Shown: one piece after another, positions 1 to 12,343 of the stretch
Position numbering within the stretch: position 1 is the first letter of the stretch
Layout: every line of letters starts with the position of its first letter
Source: Bombardia bombarda
Taxonomy: Eukaryota; Ascomycota; Sordariomycetes; Sordariales; Lasiosphaeriaceae
NCBI GenBank assembly: GCA_030512295.1
Contig: JAULSR010000002.1
Coordinates: forward strand, 248,001 to 312,000
Direction: 5' to 3'
Length of the DNA: 64,000 bases
Notes under the pieces: generated by a model
The model's database searches: none
The model's input: the letters and a program-made list of their open reading frames with translations, nothing else
What the model was told of the DNA's origin: nothing
Position numbers and translations under genes: made by a program

Positions 1-1131
1 CCTTCGTTCACCCTCGTCACTCTCCCCCTGTCAGAGATCCCTGTCTGATTAATCCGTTCAGGGGCCACTGCGAGACAGGCTTCTGTAGATCCCCGGCTGC
101 GTCAACAGGCTTCAGACAGAAAACTGGGGCCGGAAACCGACACAGCTGTGTCTGATTTCGATAAAAATCTCATCCTTTCCTTGCAAGTGCGAAGCCCCGT
201 GCCAGAAAAAAGTCGGCCATTGGTGCCCGATACAATCTCGTCCTCCACCGCCCAACCAATACCGCCGCAACACACTTCACCTACCTGCGTGAGTCTTGGA
301 TCACATGTCCAATGCGGCTCTTTCATCTTTTCAGATCCATGTTCTTCTTCCCAGTCTCTCTGTGCGTGTGCGTTGGCTGCCATGCCGTCGACCGCCGGAA
401 AGCACGGGGTATCCTGGATAATATTGACATCAAACACAGCTACTTGAGGGCACTTTTTCTACACAGAAATATTTTGCGCAACAAAAGTACAGTACCGAAC
501 TTGCAGTGTAGCACATCGTGATTCGTACGCCCATCCAGTCCTTGATGATGCCATGGCTCTGTGGCGCAATCCTTCCAGAATAGTTGCTTGCTGCGGATGC
601 GTGGCACCTGTGCTAAGGGTTCAGTCTGTCGAAACCTGCCCTTATTTGTAATACTCGACTTGTATGATTGGTACAACTTTCGAAAGTCATGTCTCGTTGT
701 GGATATAAATGCGGACTTTTTATGTACCAACCAGTCGACATATCAATGAAAGATACGCCCTCGTGGTGTAATACTCGCCTACTTATCACATAGGCTCTCT
801 TCCTCTCTTATTCGAGACCAAAGTCGTACAGAGGAATCTGATAGTCCATCATTACACATTTATTCACAAAAACAGTCAAACAGAAAACCTGGTTAGATAC
901 CTTGTGAGTAGAGACAATATAACCATAGCCCATGGCTGAAGAATGCGCTCATCAGCATCATGACATTACAACTTTAATATTAGCATTTCGACATGTTGAA
1001 ATCTATCTTGTTCAAATCGTCATGAGTCATTATTGGGATATTCCTTCTCCAAAAAGATATTTTCATAAATGTTGGCCCCTTTCCGACACCCCCATGGCCC
1101 GCCCCATCACTCAACTTATCAAGCCACGCAT
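1..1131. other. intergenic, 3' side of the Zn2Cys6 gene
   Basis: I see no gene here. The open frames in both directions are short, overlap one another and show no recognisable domain. The part next to 1131 is presumably the 3' untranslated region of the minus-strand transcription factor. No tRNA or 5S pattern was seen. Confidence 0.5.
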
Positions 1132-4130
1132 TTACATCGCACCAAAGTCTATATCTGTATGAGCCCAGCCCATAGTCATAGTCGCCCATAGATCATTGTA
1201 TGCTGTCGTCGTCGCCGTCGGCTCCTCAATACCATCACCGCCGGCGGCCACCCCTGCTGCGCCACTACTATGATCTCCTCTTTCAACAGTAGCATTTGGA
1301 TGTTGTTGATGTTGCTGGTGTTGTCCCTGCTGGTGTTGCCCCGCATCAAGACCGGTCGTGAAAGTCTCGTCCCAATAGGGGTAGTACGGCTCCATGCTGC
1401 CATCCATCATGGGGCAGCCTTGCATAGTCGAGTCCAGCCGCATACCCGCAGCAGAGGCATTCAGCCCGGGGTGTGCTGCCGCAAACATGGCCTCCTGTCG
1501 CTGTTGTTGCTTCTGCTGCTGCAGCGGCGGCGGCGGTTGTGGCCGTGGCAGCGACGGCTCGAGCCTCGCTACACGCTTCCTATACTTTTTCCTCACAACG
1601 CTGAGCACCACCTTGCTCGCACCCAAGACATCAGTGTTCTTCTGGCTGCTGGCCGGCAGCACCCCCCCTCCTCCTCCTCCTCGTCCTCTTGTCCCTCCAT
1701 TATCACCATCGTTGTCATCGTCGGCGGGCGACGCAGTAACACCGCCCCAGGTGCCGCACAGTAGATCCAGATGCTCGCCGAAGCGCAGCAGGCGGCGGGC
1801 GGCCTTGTCGTCCCACTCTGGGCAGACGGCGATGGGGAAGGAGAGGCGGAAGCCGAGGATGGTGACGAGGATGAAGTTGCCCCATTCGACGCACGAGAAG
1901 GCATTGATCTCAGGGGCGGGCAGCGACAAAAAGTAGTCGTAGGCGGCCTGCAGGGCGGGGATGAGCGAGAGGAGGCGCTGCGGGTCGGCGCGGAAGGACG
2001 AGGCGGCGTCGATGCGCGGGAGCTTGGTCGAGGGGAGCTTGAGCAGGGGTGCGCCCGAGAGGAAGATGCGGGTGAAGAGGATGGCGATTCGGACCGAGGC
2101 TGATTGGTCACAGTGTTAGTAGTTGGGCTGCATATGGAGATAAAAGGGGGTTTGTTTATTTTTGTGTGTTTGTGTTGACATACTCGCAGATGCCACATCC
2201 AAGGCCAACCTGCCCTCCCACTCGACCAGCTGCGCCTCCATGCCCTTGAGCATGAGCCCGATCTGGTACTCACTCTGGGAGTGGCCCCTCTGGTTGCGCC
2301 GCATGTCGCTGGCCTCCTCGACTATGCGTTGCAGCCGCGCCTGCCATGCCAGAATGACGTCGCCTTTTGTTTGGCTGTATCGCTCGAGGATATCGCAGCA
2401 CTTGGCCGTGTATTCCGTGTACTGGAGCTGGGGCGTGCGGTTCCACGTTGAGGCGAAGCTGGTTCAGGAGGCGGTCAGTTCAACTGGCTGCATGTCATAA
2501 AGCGCCAGCCACACTTTGCATGCTTACCTAGATACGAGATAATAACTCGACAGATAGGTTCGAATGTCGCCTAGGCGCTCCGGGGTGGGCATCATGGCGT
2601 CTTCTAGATCATCGTCCAAGCCCGGGTCCTGGTCAAGCTCAAGGTCGTTGACAATGTCGACCGTCATCCGGATGTATTGGAACGCTTGTTTGTTCTTTGG
2701 TCGAAGATGAAAGGGGTACCTGCAAGTAAGTGTTTTTAGTAAGGAGGTAGCAATAGCGAAGAGACAAAACTGTAAACAAACCAGTAAAACTGACCACGCA
2801 ACATAAACAACCAAGCCCTGCAACAGCTCCAGACTCCTCTCCCCGCCCGCCACAAACTTCAACCCGAGAATCTTCCTAAACTCCTCGTCATACAGACTGT
2901 GCCCCTGCAGCGTCCGACTGCTGCTCGCCGCCGCCAGCAGCGCCAGCAGCACGAACGGGCGGTCCTGGGCCAGGCTCGCCACCGTCTCGTGCTCGCCCAC
3001 GACGGCGCACGGGAAATGCTCCAACATCACCGTCCGGAACGTCCCCAGCAGCGACGCCGCAGAGTCCAGGTTGAACTGCGGCTGTAGCCCAAAGCTTGCT
3101 ACCGTGCGCGTCGTTCGCTGCTGCTGCCCTGTTGCTGCTGCTTTACCAGATGCACCAGCACCAGCAGCTGAAGAAGATGCGTCATTGAACATGGCAGCAG
3201 AGCTGGGGGGCGTCGACAGGGCGGATGCGCCAACGGGGAGGGACGAGGTGTGGGAGGCTACCGAGGCGGGGCCTCCTCTGCGACCAGAGTTGGTAGTAGT
3301 ACCGCCACTGCCGCCGCCGTCCATGGAAGTGGATGCGGATGCGGATGCGGATGGCCACTGCTGGTCGTAATCGTAGTCATAGTAGATGCCATCATTGTCG
3401 TCGTCGGACGTGAATTGGTCCTCGGGGACGAGATCGTCAATGTAGCCCTCGTGACCCATGCGGAGGGCTTCCAGGCTGGAGCAGACGTCCGTGTCCCCTG
3501 GCATGGGGATGTCGATGGTGAACGTCTTGGAGGGGCCTGGGGGAGGCGGTCTGAGGGGCGTTAGCTTTCTGCTACTTTTGTGCAAGGGGATGTATGGGTT
3601 TGTTGACCAGGACAGGGGAGATTAGGGGCCGTTGTTTATTTTTCTGGCGTCTCTTTCTTGATCTCTGCCAATCAACTTGGAAAACAGATGACATCCCCAA
3701 AACATTAGCAACAAGCACTTACAACTTGGACTGTCGTGGTCGTCTGGTGCGTGGGCCTGTCTTGAAGATGCACTCTCGTTTGGACTCTAGACATCTATAT
3801 TGGCGATAACGGTAATAGTAGAGATGTGGTTAGCAACCATGTGTGTTGGGATGTTGGTTGGTGGAGTGTGTTGGTGTTGGTGTTGGTGCTGCCACAGTCG
3901 CTGTTGGCACGGATAAGGTGCGTACCCGGCAATATAACAAGAACAAAAAAGGGGGGCGAACTGCGCTAGGGACGGGGGCCACGATGGATCGGGGTGGCTA
4001 CCTACCGCTTGCAGATGTTCCGCTGGCTGCTTGACTGACACTTGACCTTGGCGACTCTGCACGCCTCGCAAGCATTGGTAATGCGGGCACGGGGGACCGA
4101 TGGCCCTTGCTGGTTATCGTGGCTGTCCAT
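1132..4130 (-). CDS. Zn2Cys6 fungal transcription factor, 6 exons
   Basis: Predicted sequence-specific nuclear transcription factor of 802 aa. Exons read on the minus strand: 4130-4006, 3794-3723, 3571-2795, 2719-2528, 2458-2184 and 2099-1132; all phases agree and the total is a multiple of three. The Zn2Cys6 cluster is split by intron 1 and has six cysteines at residues 21, 24, 31, 40, 43 and 50 (CEACRVAKVKC then CKRCLESKREC), followed by a basic linker (PRTRRPRQSK). The middle part, with segments such as TPQLQYTEYTAKCCDILERY and EINAFSCVEWGNFILVTILG, looks like the usual alpha-helical fungal regulatory domain. The C-terminus is low complexity, rich in Gly and in Gln/His. An acidic and Ser-rich stretch follows the linker. 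The cluster and linker recall WAR1-type regulators, but I cannot assign an orthologue. The regulated pathway is not visible. Intron 2 ends in TAGCAG, so two acceptors 3 nt apart are possible. Confidence 0.85.
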
Positions 4131-5355
4131 CTCGCAACGAAAGCGGATGTCGTGACTATACAGTTGAAGGTCGAGGTCCAACGTTCAACGGATCAGGAGA
4201 CAAGAGGTGGAACACGGTAGTCGACTAGACTCGATGGCGAGACTGGCATAGGCCTGGAGCCGGCCAGGTTCGGTTTCTGGCGATGATTTTCTCTTTTCCC
4301 CTGTACGAATACCGGGAATCGTATACTGATTACTATTTCCCACGATATTTCCGACGGCTCTCGGAGCTTGCTGGGGTCACTGGGATGCTGGCGCCGGGGC
4401 GGATCCGGTGTGTGGAGTGGAAATCCAAGCCGTCTTGGCTCCGAGAGACTACGGAGGATACTTTGGTACCTGAGGTGGGATAGATAAGCGGAGGCAAGCC
4501 CAGGCAGACTTAGCTCCAAAGGCGGAAGTGCGGGGGGTGGTGGCCTGGGCGATCCCCTTCCTCCGCCCCCTGTCTGCTTGGGATGTGGATCGTGATCTAC
4601 GAACAGGGTAAGAACAACAACCTCCACACTTCACGACCACTGTAGAGAACATGATGTATCGCATTGACAAGAGCCCAGATCAAACCAGACACTCCGTAAT
4701 TATTTGCCATTAACCAAATACCACCATCAAAGGGATCATAGTAGTATTTACTTGCCTGCCCACCTGCTCAGTTATATAATACCGGTATGTAGCAAGCAAC
4801 TACACACCCAGTTCATCGCCCACCCGTCCGTCCGTCCGTCCGTCCGTCCGTCCACCCATTTTTTTTTCTCTCTCAGCCAACCCGCTTATGCTTCATGTTC
4901 CCTCGCTAGTACGAGAATATTCATTCGTAAGTGAAATGAAGCCAACCACCTGTCCAACCATCTGCAGCCAGCAACCAGCAACCCAGGACAGAAGATATCG
5001 CAGCCAAGACATTACCCCAAGAACGAAATGACCACCATTAGCAGCAGCCACCACCACCACCACCACCTCCTCCTCCTCCATCCTGAAGCTGTCCCCAGTA
5101 GTAACAGAGAAAATGATAGAAGATGTCAAAGCAAAAATGATAAAGAGCAAATGGCCGCGCTCGTAAGTAAGATAGATAGTAGCAGTGACAATGTGTTCAT
5201 ACACCCTTGCTTTCCCGGATACTCTCATGTTTGTTGACCGATCACCTGCTGCTGCTGCTGTAAGGATTGGCCCACTCCGGAAATCATCGGGGAAAGGAAA
5301 CCATCCCTGTCAGTCATTGCACACATCAACGCATTGATGACAGCCAGACAGCAGG
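4131..5355. other. intergenic, upstream of the Zn2Cys6 gene
   Basis: This space holds the presumed promoter and 5' leader of the minus-strand transcription factor and the 3' side of the next minus-strand gene. It contains a (CCGT)n tract near 4825-4853 and a CCA/CCT trinucleotide tract near 5046-5080. A 144-codon minus-strand open frame at 4193-4627 has low-complexity Pro/Gly content and no domain, so I do not call it. Confidence 0.5.
4825..4853. repeat. (CCGT)n tetranucleotide microsatellite
   Basis: About seven uninterrupted CCGT units, directly visible, in the spacer between two minus-strand genes. Confidence 0.9.
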
Positions 5356-7941
5356 CTATCTCTGCTCCTCGGCGCAGCGCACCACCTCGCACAGCGCCCT
5401 CAGCAGCAGCGGATCCAGCAGCGGCTCCGCCTTCTCCGCCTCGTCCGGCGACGCCATGATCTGCTGCCTGCACTCGTCCACCGACCGGCCCAGCTTCAGC
5501 GTCTTGACCAGCATCGTGATGCACCGTCCGAGTCCCGCCTGGAGGTTGCGGAGCACCTTCATGTCATTGTTTCTCGATGAGTTGTTATTATTATTGCCAC
5601 AGCTTCCGTGGGATTTGATCGAGCCTCTCTCTGCATCCCCGGTCCCAAATCCATTTTGTTGGTGTCTGCGACCACCACCGCCGCCCCTGGACCACTTGGA
5701 GTTGATGGTGTCTGTCACGTTCTGCTCCGCCGCCGCGGTGGTGTGCATGCCCAGCACTCTTAGCGCCTTCTTTGGGACATGGCGGGCGTTTTCTTTCGCT
5801 GATGACGGTGGAGGGGGAGCCGCCCTCATGCCCGAGCTACCGCCGCCGCCACGAGCCGTTGTGGCGGTCATGGTGCCGGCAATCGGGACGGGAGGGAGCG
5901 GGCAGAGCTCGCTCATGTAGTTGTACGCGATAAGGTGGGCGTACAGCGCGTCACAGAGGTAGTCGGACCCGGCTGGGAATATGTTCCTCATCGGGGTCCA
6001 GTGGACGCCCGGTACAGGAGACGACAACGGCTGCAGGATGTTGGGCGCCGTTGCGCTGTTTGGCACGAGACCGCCGCCGCAAGTGTTGATATTGGGCGGC
6101 TTCGAGCGTCGCGACTGCATCAGCTTTGGCAGCTTCCAGCGCTTCTGCGGTTTGTTGCTGTACGCCGAGAAGGAAAAGACGGACTGGTCGTCCTCGCCGT
6201 TCCAGTGTCCATCCGTGCTCACTTGGCGCCTGAGCTTTCTGGAATAGGACCGGATCGTTTCGATCGTCAGACTCGATGTCAGCAGCATGGTGTCTGGAAA
6301 GTTCGTTATCGAGATTCGAAGCGTTTCGATTACGTTTGGCGGGAGCGGCGGGCCAGCAAGGCTTAGGCTAGGAGCATCTCTCGATGCTGTCTGGAGGCCG
6401 TTGATGTCGGCGCTAGAATCGAGCCAGCTTTGCACAAGGGATTCCGACGCTTTCCTGAAAAGGGTTGGTCGTTCTGGGTAGACTTCGGCTCCGGGAGGTT
6501 CTTCGTCTTCAAAGGCATCGTTCTCGGCTGCAAAGTTCACTTGATGATAAGGGGCCGAGTTCGCACGATGACAACCACGGTCTTGACCAGCCAGATCCAA
6601 CGAGGGGCTTCTCGAAGCGTTCATAGCCGGCCTTCCAAAAGGTGGTGATAATGTCGCCAGGCGAATGTCCGGGGGTGAAGGAGAGTTGTACAGGGTGGTC
6701 TCATCTTGATCCATCATATCCATGTCGTTGTCATTGGTAGGAAACCCTTTGGCTGTCGGCTCTTGGGAGGTCGCTGTATAGGCGATTGAGGTCGAGGACA
6801 TCATACGGACATGGCCTCCCCTTAGTGACGACTTCCTCTGTGGAACAATCGAGGAGTGTATGTCGATGATGCGCGGCTTCGGTCTCTCCAACTGCAGATG
6901 CTGTCCAGTCGACGTATTCGGCCGCTGGTAAACATTGTTGAAATCGCTTGGGAAGACATACATAGCTGAGATGGATGGTTCGTTGGCGAGGCTAGATGGC
7001 GGGGTGCAAATGTCTGCGACGTTGACCCCGTTGTGACCCAAAGCTGAGTGTGGTCGTAGGGGAGGGGAAGTTTTGTCGAGGTTGTGACACACCTCAGGCT
7101 CGGGTTGGAAGTCTTCCTCCTCGGCATCGAACCATGTGCCTTGTCGAATTTGGTTCAAATGTGGGGACGAGATTGAGGACGGTGAGGGCGGCTTGTGAGA
7201 AAGCAGTGAAGAGCAACGACCAGAAATTGAAGTTGGCGCTGTCGTGACTGACTGCTCTCTAGTTCGGACGGAAGGTGGCTCAATTTCCACGGAGGATTCA
7301 GTGGCCGAGTCTGAAAATTCATCTTTTATCCGTTCATCCCCACCCTGCATATCGACTGACAGAATCCGTTCGCTCTTCGCAGCGAACGACTGTGTTCGAA
7401 ACGTGCCCATAGCAGGACGCTGAAATTGGCTGGTTTTGTATCGAGGGATGTCAGGACCCTGGGATGAGTAGTCGTCGTCTTCCTCGGCATGGGCAGCCGC
7501 ATGGACAGTCGCAAGCCCACGAGATGGGTAGCCAGATGTCATGCACTTTGATGCAAAGACGGGCTCAGACTCTTCGAGATCTTGAATAAGTAGTTCGGGA
7601 AAGTTGACATCCAGCTCGGGTTCGGGGGAACCCATGCTGCTTCTCATCGAAGACGTTGAGGTCGAGCTCGACATAGCGAGGGTAGCAGATGGCGATAGCA
7701 TTAAAGGTAGCAGCGCTTTCATGCTAGAAACGGATCGCCGTGGGGTAGATCCTTGTGCAGATCTTCCAAGACCCGGGCCCTTGCTGGGTCTCGCTAGGTA
7801 TGGTACGTGGGAAATAGTAGTAATGGGTGTCACGGTGTAACCGGCTTCTGGCATTGAATCCGGATGGTAGTCGGTACGACGCTGGCGGTCGCGCAGCACT
7901 ATCGCAGTGGTAAGCTTGTCCCAGGTCCAGGACGAGGTCAT
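5356..7941 (-). CDS. conserved-looking hypothetical protein, 861 aa, mostly disordered
   Basis: A single long open frame from an ATG at 7941 to a TAG at 5356. I do not recognise the family. Residues 1 to about 530 are Ser/Pro-rich and acidic, with runs of serines (SSTSTSSMRSS) and several Arg/Ser sites that look like kinase targets, so this part is probably unstructured. A more ordered block starts around residue 545 with helical, hydrophobic segments (NVIETLRISITNFPDTMLLT) followed by a short basic patch (YSRKLRRQ). Another follows around residue 660 (YLCDALYAHLIAYNYMSELC). The last 70 residues (LRNLQAGLGRCITMLVKTLK and beyond) look helical and end ALCEVVRCAEEQR. There is no signal peptide and no membrane segment. 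The length and coding-like composition make a real gene very likely; function is unknown. Upstream non-coding exons cannot be excluded. Confidence 0.75.
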   Translation of the reverse strand: MTSSWTWDKLTTAIVLRDRQRRTDYHPDSMPEAGYTVTPITTISHVPYLARPSKGPGLGRSAQGSTPRRSVSSMKALLPLMLSPSATLAMSSSTSTSSMRSSMGSPEPELDVNFPELLIQDLEESEPVFASKCMTSGYPSRGLATVHAAAHAEEDDDYSSQGPDIPRYKTSQFQRPAMGTFRTQSFAAKSERILSVDMQGGDERIKDEFSDSATESSVEIEPPSVRTREQSVTTAPTSISGRCSSLLSHKPPSPSSISSPHLNQIRQGTWFDAEEEDFQPEPEVCHNLDKTSPPLRPHSALGHNGVNVADICTPPSSLANEPSISAMYVFPSDFNNVYQRPNTSTGQHLQLERPKPRIIDIHSSIVPQRKSSLRGGHVRMMSSTSIAYTATSQEPTAKGFPTNDNDMDMMDQDETTLYNSPSPPDIRLATLSPPFGRPAMNASRSPSLDLAGQDRGCHRANSAPYHQVNFAAENDAFEDEEPPGAEVYPERPTLFRKASESLVQSWLDSSADINGLQTASRDAPSLSLAGPPLPPNVIETLRISITNFPDTMLLTSSLTIETIRSYSRKLRRQVSTDGHWNGEDDQSVFSFSAYSNKPQKRWKLPKLMQSRRSKPPNINTCGGGLVPNSATAPNILQPLSSPVPGVHWTPMRNIFPAGSDYLCDALYAHLIAYNYMSELCPLPPVPIAGTMTATTARGGGGSSGMRAAPPPPSSAKENARHVPKKALRVLGMHTTAAAEQNVTDTINSKWSRGGGGGRRHQQNGFGTGDAERGSIKSHGSCGNNNNNSSRNNDMKVLRNLQAGLGRCITMLVKTLKLGRSVDECRQQIMASPDEAEKAEPLLDPLLLRALCEVVRCAEEQR

Positions 7942-10253
7942 GCCGGAGGTTCAGTGGTTTGGGGCCCTTTCTTTGGAACACGCACGGAGCGCCGAACGGA
8001 AAATATGTCAAGGTAGGTGTTCTGTCCAATTCTCGGCCAGCTAAGGGATGGAAGTGTGGCGGCATCGCTGGGCAGTGAGCAGCGTGCCTCATGTCGTGAT
8101 ACCCGACGCTGTCAATGCTGGAGAGACGAGCGAGTGGGTGCATCAGAGACACTGTCTCAGAGGGGAGAGTGGTGGTACGCCCTCTCCCGCCCTTGGTGAG
8201 GAGTGGCATGGGATGTGGACACACGTTGAGACGGCAGCGTTGTGACATGACTTTTATTATTACCTTGGCTCCTACCATGGATGATTGCCCTCGTTTACCG
8301 ACGTGCCCGACTCTAATACGTCAGCAACAAACAGATACCCCATCAATCAGCAGACAGACAGAGCAAGCACATGGATGTGAAGTCTAGAGGCGCCTGCGAG
8401 TGAAGGTAAGTGTATGTAGGTATCATGCATGCCTCTCTGTTTTAGGCTTTCCGAGCGAGCTTGCTGCGGATGGATCAAGATACGGCTGGCCCAGCACTGG
8501 CTGTTGAGTCTGTGGACGTTCAAATGCAGGGGAAAGGACCATTGCAGTAGTAGCGAATGCTATTTGACGGGCGCTGCCTTTTCTGCACCTAACATGCTAC
8601 TGCAATAACATGGAGCTCGACACTGAACACCGACGGCCGACCGGTGCAAGAGATTCAGGCTGCAGACAGGAACTGGGGCAGGGCAGACTGCAGACGGCCA
8701 CAGAAGGCGGGTAGGGACAGACGCGGGTTCCTTGTTGATTAACAAGGTAACCAGTTGTTCTCCCAAGCCAGGCCATACTGTGTACTGGCTGGCCACTTGG
8801 AGCGACCGTGTCGCCCAGCGGCCTGCGATAACTAAACAAGACCGCGAACGCGAACGCGAACGCGAACACACGCAAGCCTCCAACAATCCTGGCTGTCAGA
8901 CGCCCAATGATATTTGGCGTCGGGAGCAGGTCGAACAGGTAGGTCGAGACGGAAAGGAGGGGTGGGTGGCCTGGATGGGTTGATGGCGCGAACTGGTCTG
9001 GGTGGTGGCTGTCTGGGGTTTTGCTTTTCACAGAGAGTGAGGCCGACCGTGGCGCCGCTGGTGGGAAAGGGAAAGGGAAGTGGGACAGGCCATCTTTTTT
9101 CGTTTCTTTTTATTTTACTACCTTCTTGGTTGCTGGCACTTCTCTTTTCTTTGGCTCTCCTTGGGCAGCATTGCGAGCCTGGGAGGTGGGAGCAAAGGAA
9201 TAAACACCTAAAGGAGCAACGATCGCCGCTCAGAGGATTAAAAAAAAAGAAAACGAGTGCCGTCTGTGTCGATGGGGCGAGGACTTTGAGGTTGGAGAAT
9301 GGCGCTTGCCGTCCAATCCATCTCACTGGCACCGAAAAATGGACACGCATTGCATATCATCTTGAGTGCTGCTGTGGCGCGGACGCATGTCAGATAGCTC
9401 CCCAGCTCACCTTGAGAGTTCTTGATGGACCCGAGTTGCAGCAGGCTCTCGACTGCAGTCATGTTGAGGTGGTTGTGTCGGCGGCCCAGACCAGACGGCC
9501 CAGACCAGACCCCAAGAGCTCAAAGGTGGGGTTGCCTGCGGCTGAGGCAGCTGGACACCTGGGGCAGCAATCCGCTGCCCTGATTGGTGAGACTGCATAC
9601 GCCCGAGCCACTCCAATCCACCGATTCAAACCACTTGGCCGCCACGGCCACAACGGGGAGGGGGGAAGTGGGCCGGGACTTTTGTGGCGTCGAAGCTTCC
9701 GCGCTGCACCTATTGGTCATTGGATCGATCTCAGTCAGTGCGGAAAGAGCCAATGCGGATACAAAAATTTCATCCTCAAAGTCCTGTTCAGTTCGATTGA
9801 TGGCCAGGAGTCTTGGTTTATTTTGAGAGACAGGTCTAAAATTCGCTCGGAACACTTGCATGAGATCGGCAAGTCGGCAACCCTCTATTTGGATTCATAC
9901 CCCCTTAGATTTCCCAGTCGTGTCGAGTTTGCACATGCAGCAGTCTTGTCGTACAAAATAACATCTGCAACTCGCACTGGCCGAAATTCGACTTGTCGCA
10001 TCATCCATCCCCTGGCCAATATCGAAATAAGCGACTTTTTTTTCTGCTGTGATAAGCGTGCGTCGCTCACAGGGAGAGCCAACCAAGCCGAGAACCGCCA
10101 GGAGAAACAAACCAGGACCCTTTGTTTAAATTGGTTGTTTGTTCCCTCGTGGCTACCTTACCCTAGGCCCGTTGCTCAAGCTGCTTCTCCTGAAACAGCC
10201 GCGAGTCTCTTACGGAAACGAAAGAGAGGAGAAAAAAGAGAAACGACGACAAT
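7942..10253. other. divergent intergenic region
   Basis: A 2.3-kb spacer between the minus-strand 861-aa gene and plus-strand IPI3, presumably holding both promoters. It contains a CGCGAA hexamer repeat near 8843-8867 and a 14-bp tandem duplication of GGCCCAGACCAGAC-type sequence near 9483-9512. An open frame with an ATG at 8983 runs for 438 codons to 10299 without recognisable domains and overlaps the IPI3 start in another frame; see the findings. Confidence 0.5.
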
Positions 10254-11640
10254 ATGCTTTCGGAAGAATTTGTCTCGGCCATATGCGGGCCCCCGCTGAG
10301 CTCCAACACTGCCATAGCAAAAGACGTTGGCATCTACTGCCACACCCTCAGCCCAACCTACTCCGTCAAGTCGCAATTCAAGAAGAGCTCTGTTCCAGTG
10401 AACTGCCTGGCCGTCAGTGAGACGCATGTCTTCGCTGCCCAGCATGAGAAGGCCTATGTTCATGTCTACTCGAAACTGCGCGGCAACCAGGAGGCGTTTG
10501 TGGCTTTCCCGGAGAGAATCAGATGTCTAACACTTGCCGGAGATGTTCTCATCCTCGGTACGACAGAAGGCCGGATAATGTTGTGGGAGGTGAGGCTATG
10601 AGAAAGAAGAATTGTTCGGCTGCTTATAACACAGTCCCCACTAACTTTGGCAACAGACATGTACCGGCCGGTTAGTGTCGACTCCTCCGCGCCACGTCCA
10701 GGCAGTATCGTGCGTGGTAGCAACACCACACCGCGTCCTCACGGGGTCCGATGACTCGGATATCCACGTGTGGTCGCTCTCCCAGTTGCTCGAGCTCGAC
10801 TCTGCTGTTGAGCACGAGCCCGAGAGGAGTCTTCCCAACCACAGAGCTGGCATCACGGCTCTCTCGGCCAATTCCAGTGCCAGCTATGACACAAACATTT
10901 GTGTCTCTGCGAGCAAAGACAAGACGTGCATCATCTGGAACTACCAAACCGGTGATGCTCTGCGGACTCTCCTATTTCCTAGCTTCCCTCTCTGCATATC
11001 TCTAGATCCTTCTTCGAGGGCTATCTGCGTCGGGTGTGAAGACGGGTCTCTTTATCTGGTTGAGCTCTTTGCCGAGAAGCCTCTTCTAGGCCCCCAGTCT
11101 GAAGATGCTTCCACAGTAGTACAAGTCTTGTCGGCCTTCGGCGCCACCCAGCCTGACGTTGGACCAGCTTCCTGTTTGAGCCTGAGCTACGACGGAACCA
11201 TGCTCCTCACGGGGCACCCCAAGGGCCAGATCCTGAAGTGGGATGTGGCTGACAACAAGACACCAGTCCAACTGGCTAATCTTAATGCCGCCATTACTAA
11301 CCTCGTCTTTGTCTCGCCCTTCCCCACAGAAAGGCCCACGAAGCCCTTTAACATTATCAAGCCCTCGCAGGCAGAGAGGACATACACATTCACCGCCCAG
11401 CTGGAAGCAGACCTGTCTCCTGAGACCAGGTTCGACTCACTGCTAAACTCGGCGGGTTTTTCACAAGAGGATTTGGAAAATGCCATAACGGCGTTCCAGC
11501 AGCCCGCTGCAGGAAGCACGAGCGAGCAAGAGCAGCTGCAGAAGCAGAACGAAGAGCTGTGGGAAATTATCAACGAACAGAAGGCACTGCAAAAGACTAC
11601 GCTCCAGCGGTTAGCCGAGGCAAAGTCGGGGCAAACTTGA
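10254..11640 (+). CDS. IPI3: pre-rRNA-processing protein Ipi3 (WD40)
   Basis: Ipi3 is a nucleolar/nucleoplasmic WD40 protein of the Rix1 complex (Rix1-Ipi1-Ipi3), which acts in ITS2 processing and 60S pre-ribosome maturation and also binds pre-replicative complexes. Exons 10254-10589 and 10657-11640 give 439 aa. The intron (GTGAGG...CAACAG, 67 nt) joins LWE to TCTGRLVSTP in phase 0. WD-like strands end in typical dipeptides (IMLWE, DIHVWSL, TCIIWNYQTG, GQILKWDV). The N-terminal MLSEEFVSAICGPPLS is characteristic of fungal Ipi3. The C-terminus is a predicted coiled coil rich in Glu, Gln and Lys (QEQLQKQNEELWEIINEQKA). Length fits the family. The downstream gene is convergent. Confidence 0.9.
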
Positions 11641-12343
11641 TAGGTGGATGAGATATCGAAAGGTCAACAGAGACCTGACATCTGAATTATATCCACATGC
11701 TTTCCGGTTCAACATAAGCTTCAGTACATGCTTAAGACTATCCATTGTGAAATTCCCGATCATACCAACATCGGGTTCCCTGGTTACGAGGACGATGGAA
11801 GGCCATTACCAAGGTTATGAGCCCGCTGGGCTGCTGCTTTCTCCGTGGAAACCCACCCGGCCCAAAGTAAAACTAGCAAGGTAATGATCTATGAATGAAC
11901 ATGTCTCCTTATAGCCGTCTTTAACACTTTGCGGCCCAGAGCACGAACGTTCCTGAAAGCATTGGTCTTTTGGGTTTCTCCAAACGCCGCCTCCAGCCAT
12001 AACTCCGCTCGTGTGGCCCCTTCTAAGCTTATATGACCAAACGGTTCCGGTTATGAGATTCCCATTCCTTGGTACCCTAATTGGTGGCGGATGGCGCTGC
12101 GGATGGCGGGCAGGCCGAATTTTAACGCCATTATTGATAATGTGACCAGAACTAGAACGCTAACACGAGACTGACAGACGCATCAGTGTATATTGTACCG
12201 TTTACACCGGTCTCATATGAACAAATTAGCAGACTCCTTGCTATGTCTGTCATGACCCATCCATCTAAAACAAGCAAATATAACAAACTAGCTACGCTAA
12301 TAGACCACCTAAGCTATACCTACAAGATAATATACTCCTATAA
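11641..12343. other. convergent 3' intergenic
   Basis: Spacer between the 3' ends of IPI3 (plus) and the unknown membrane protein (minus). No gene, repeat or RNA seen. Confidence 0.5.

Noticed and set aside
4193..4627. 144-codon minus-strand frame upstream of the Zn2Cys6 gene
   Set aside because: Low-complexity Pro/Gly content and no domain; more likely promoter or leader.
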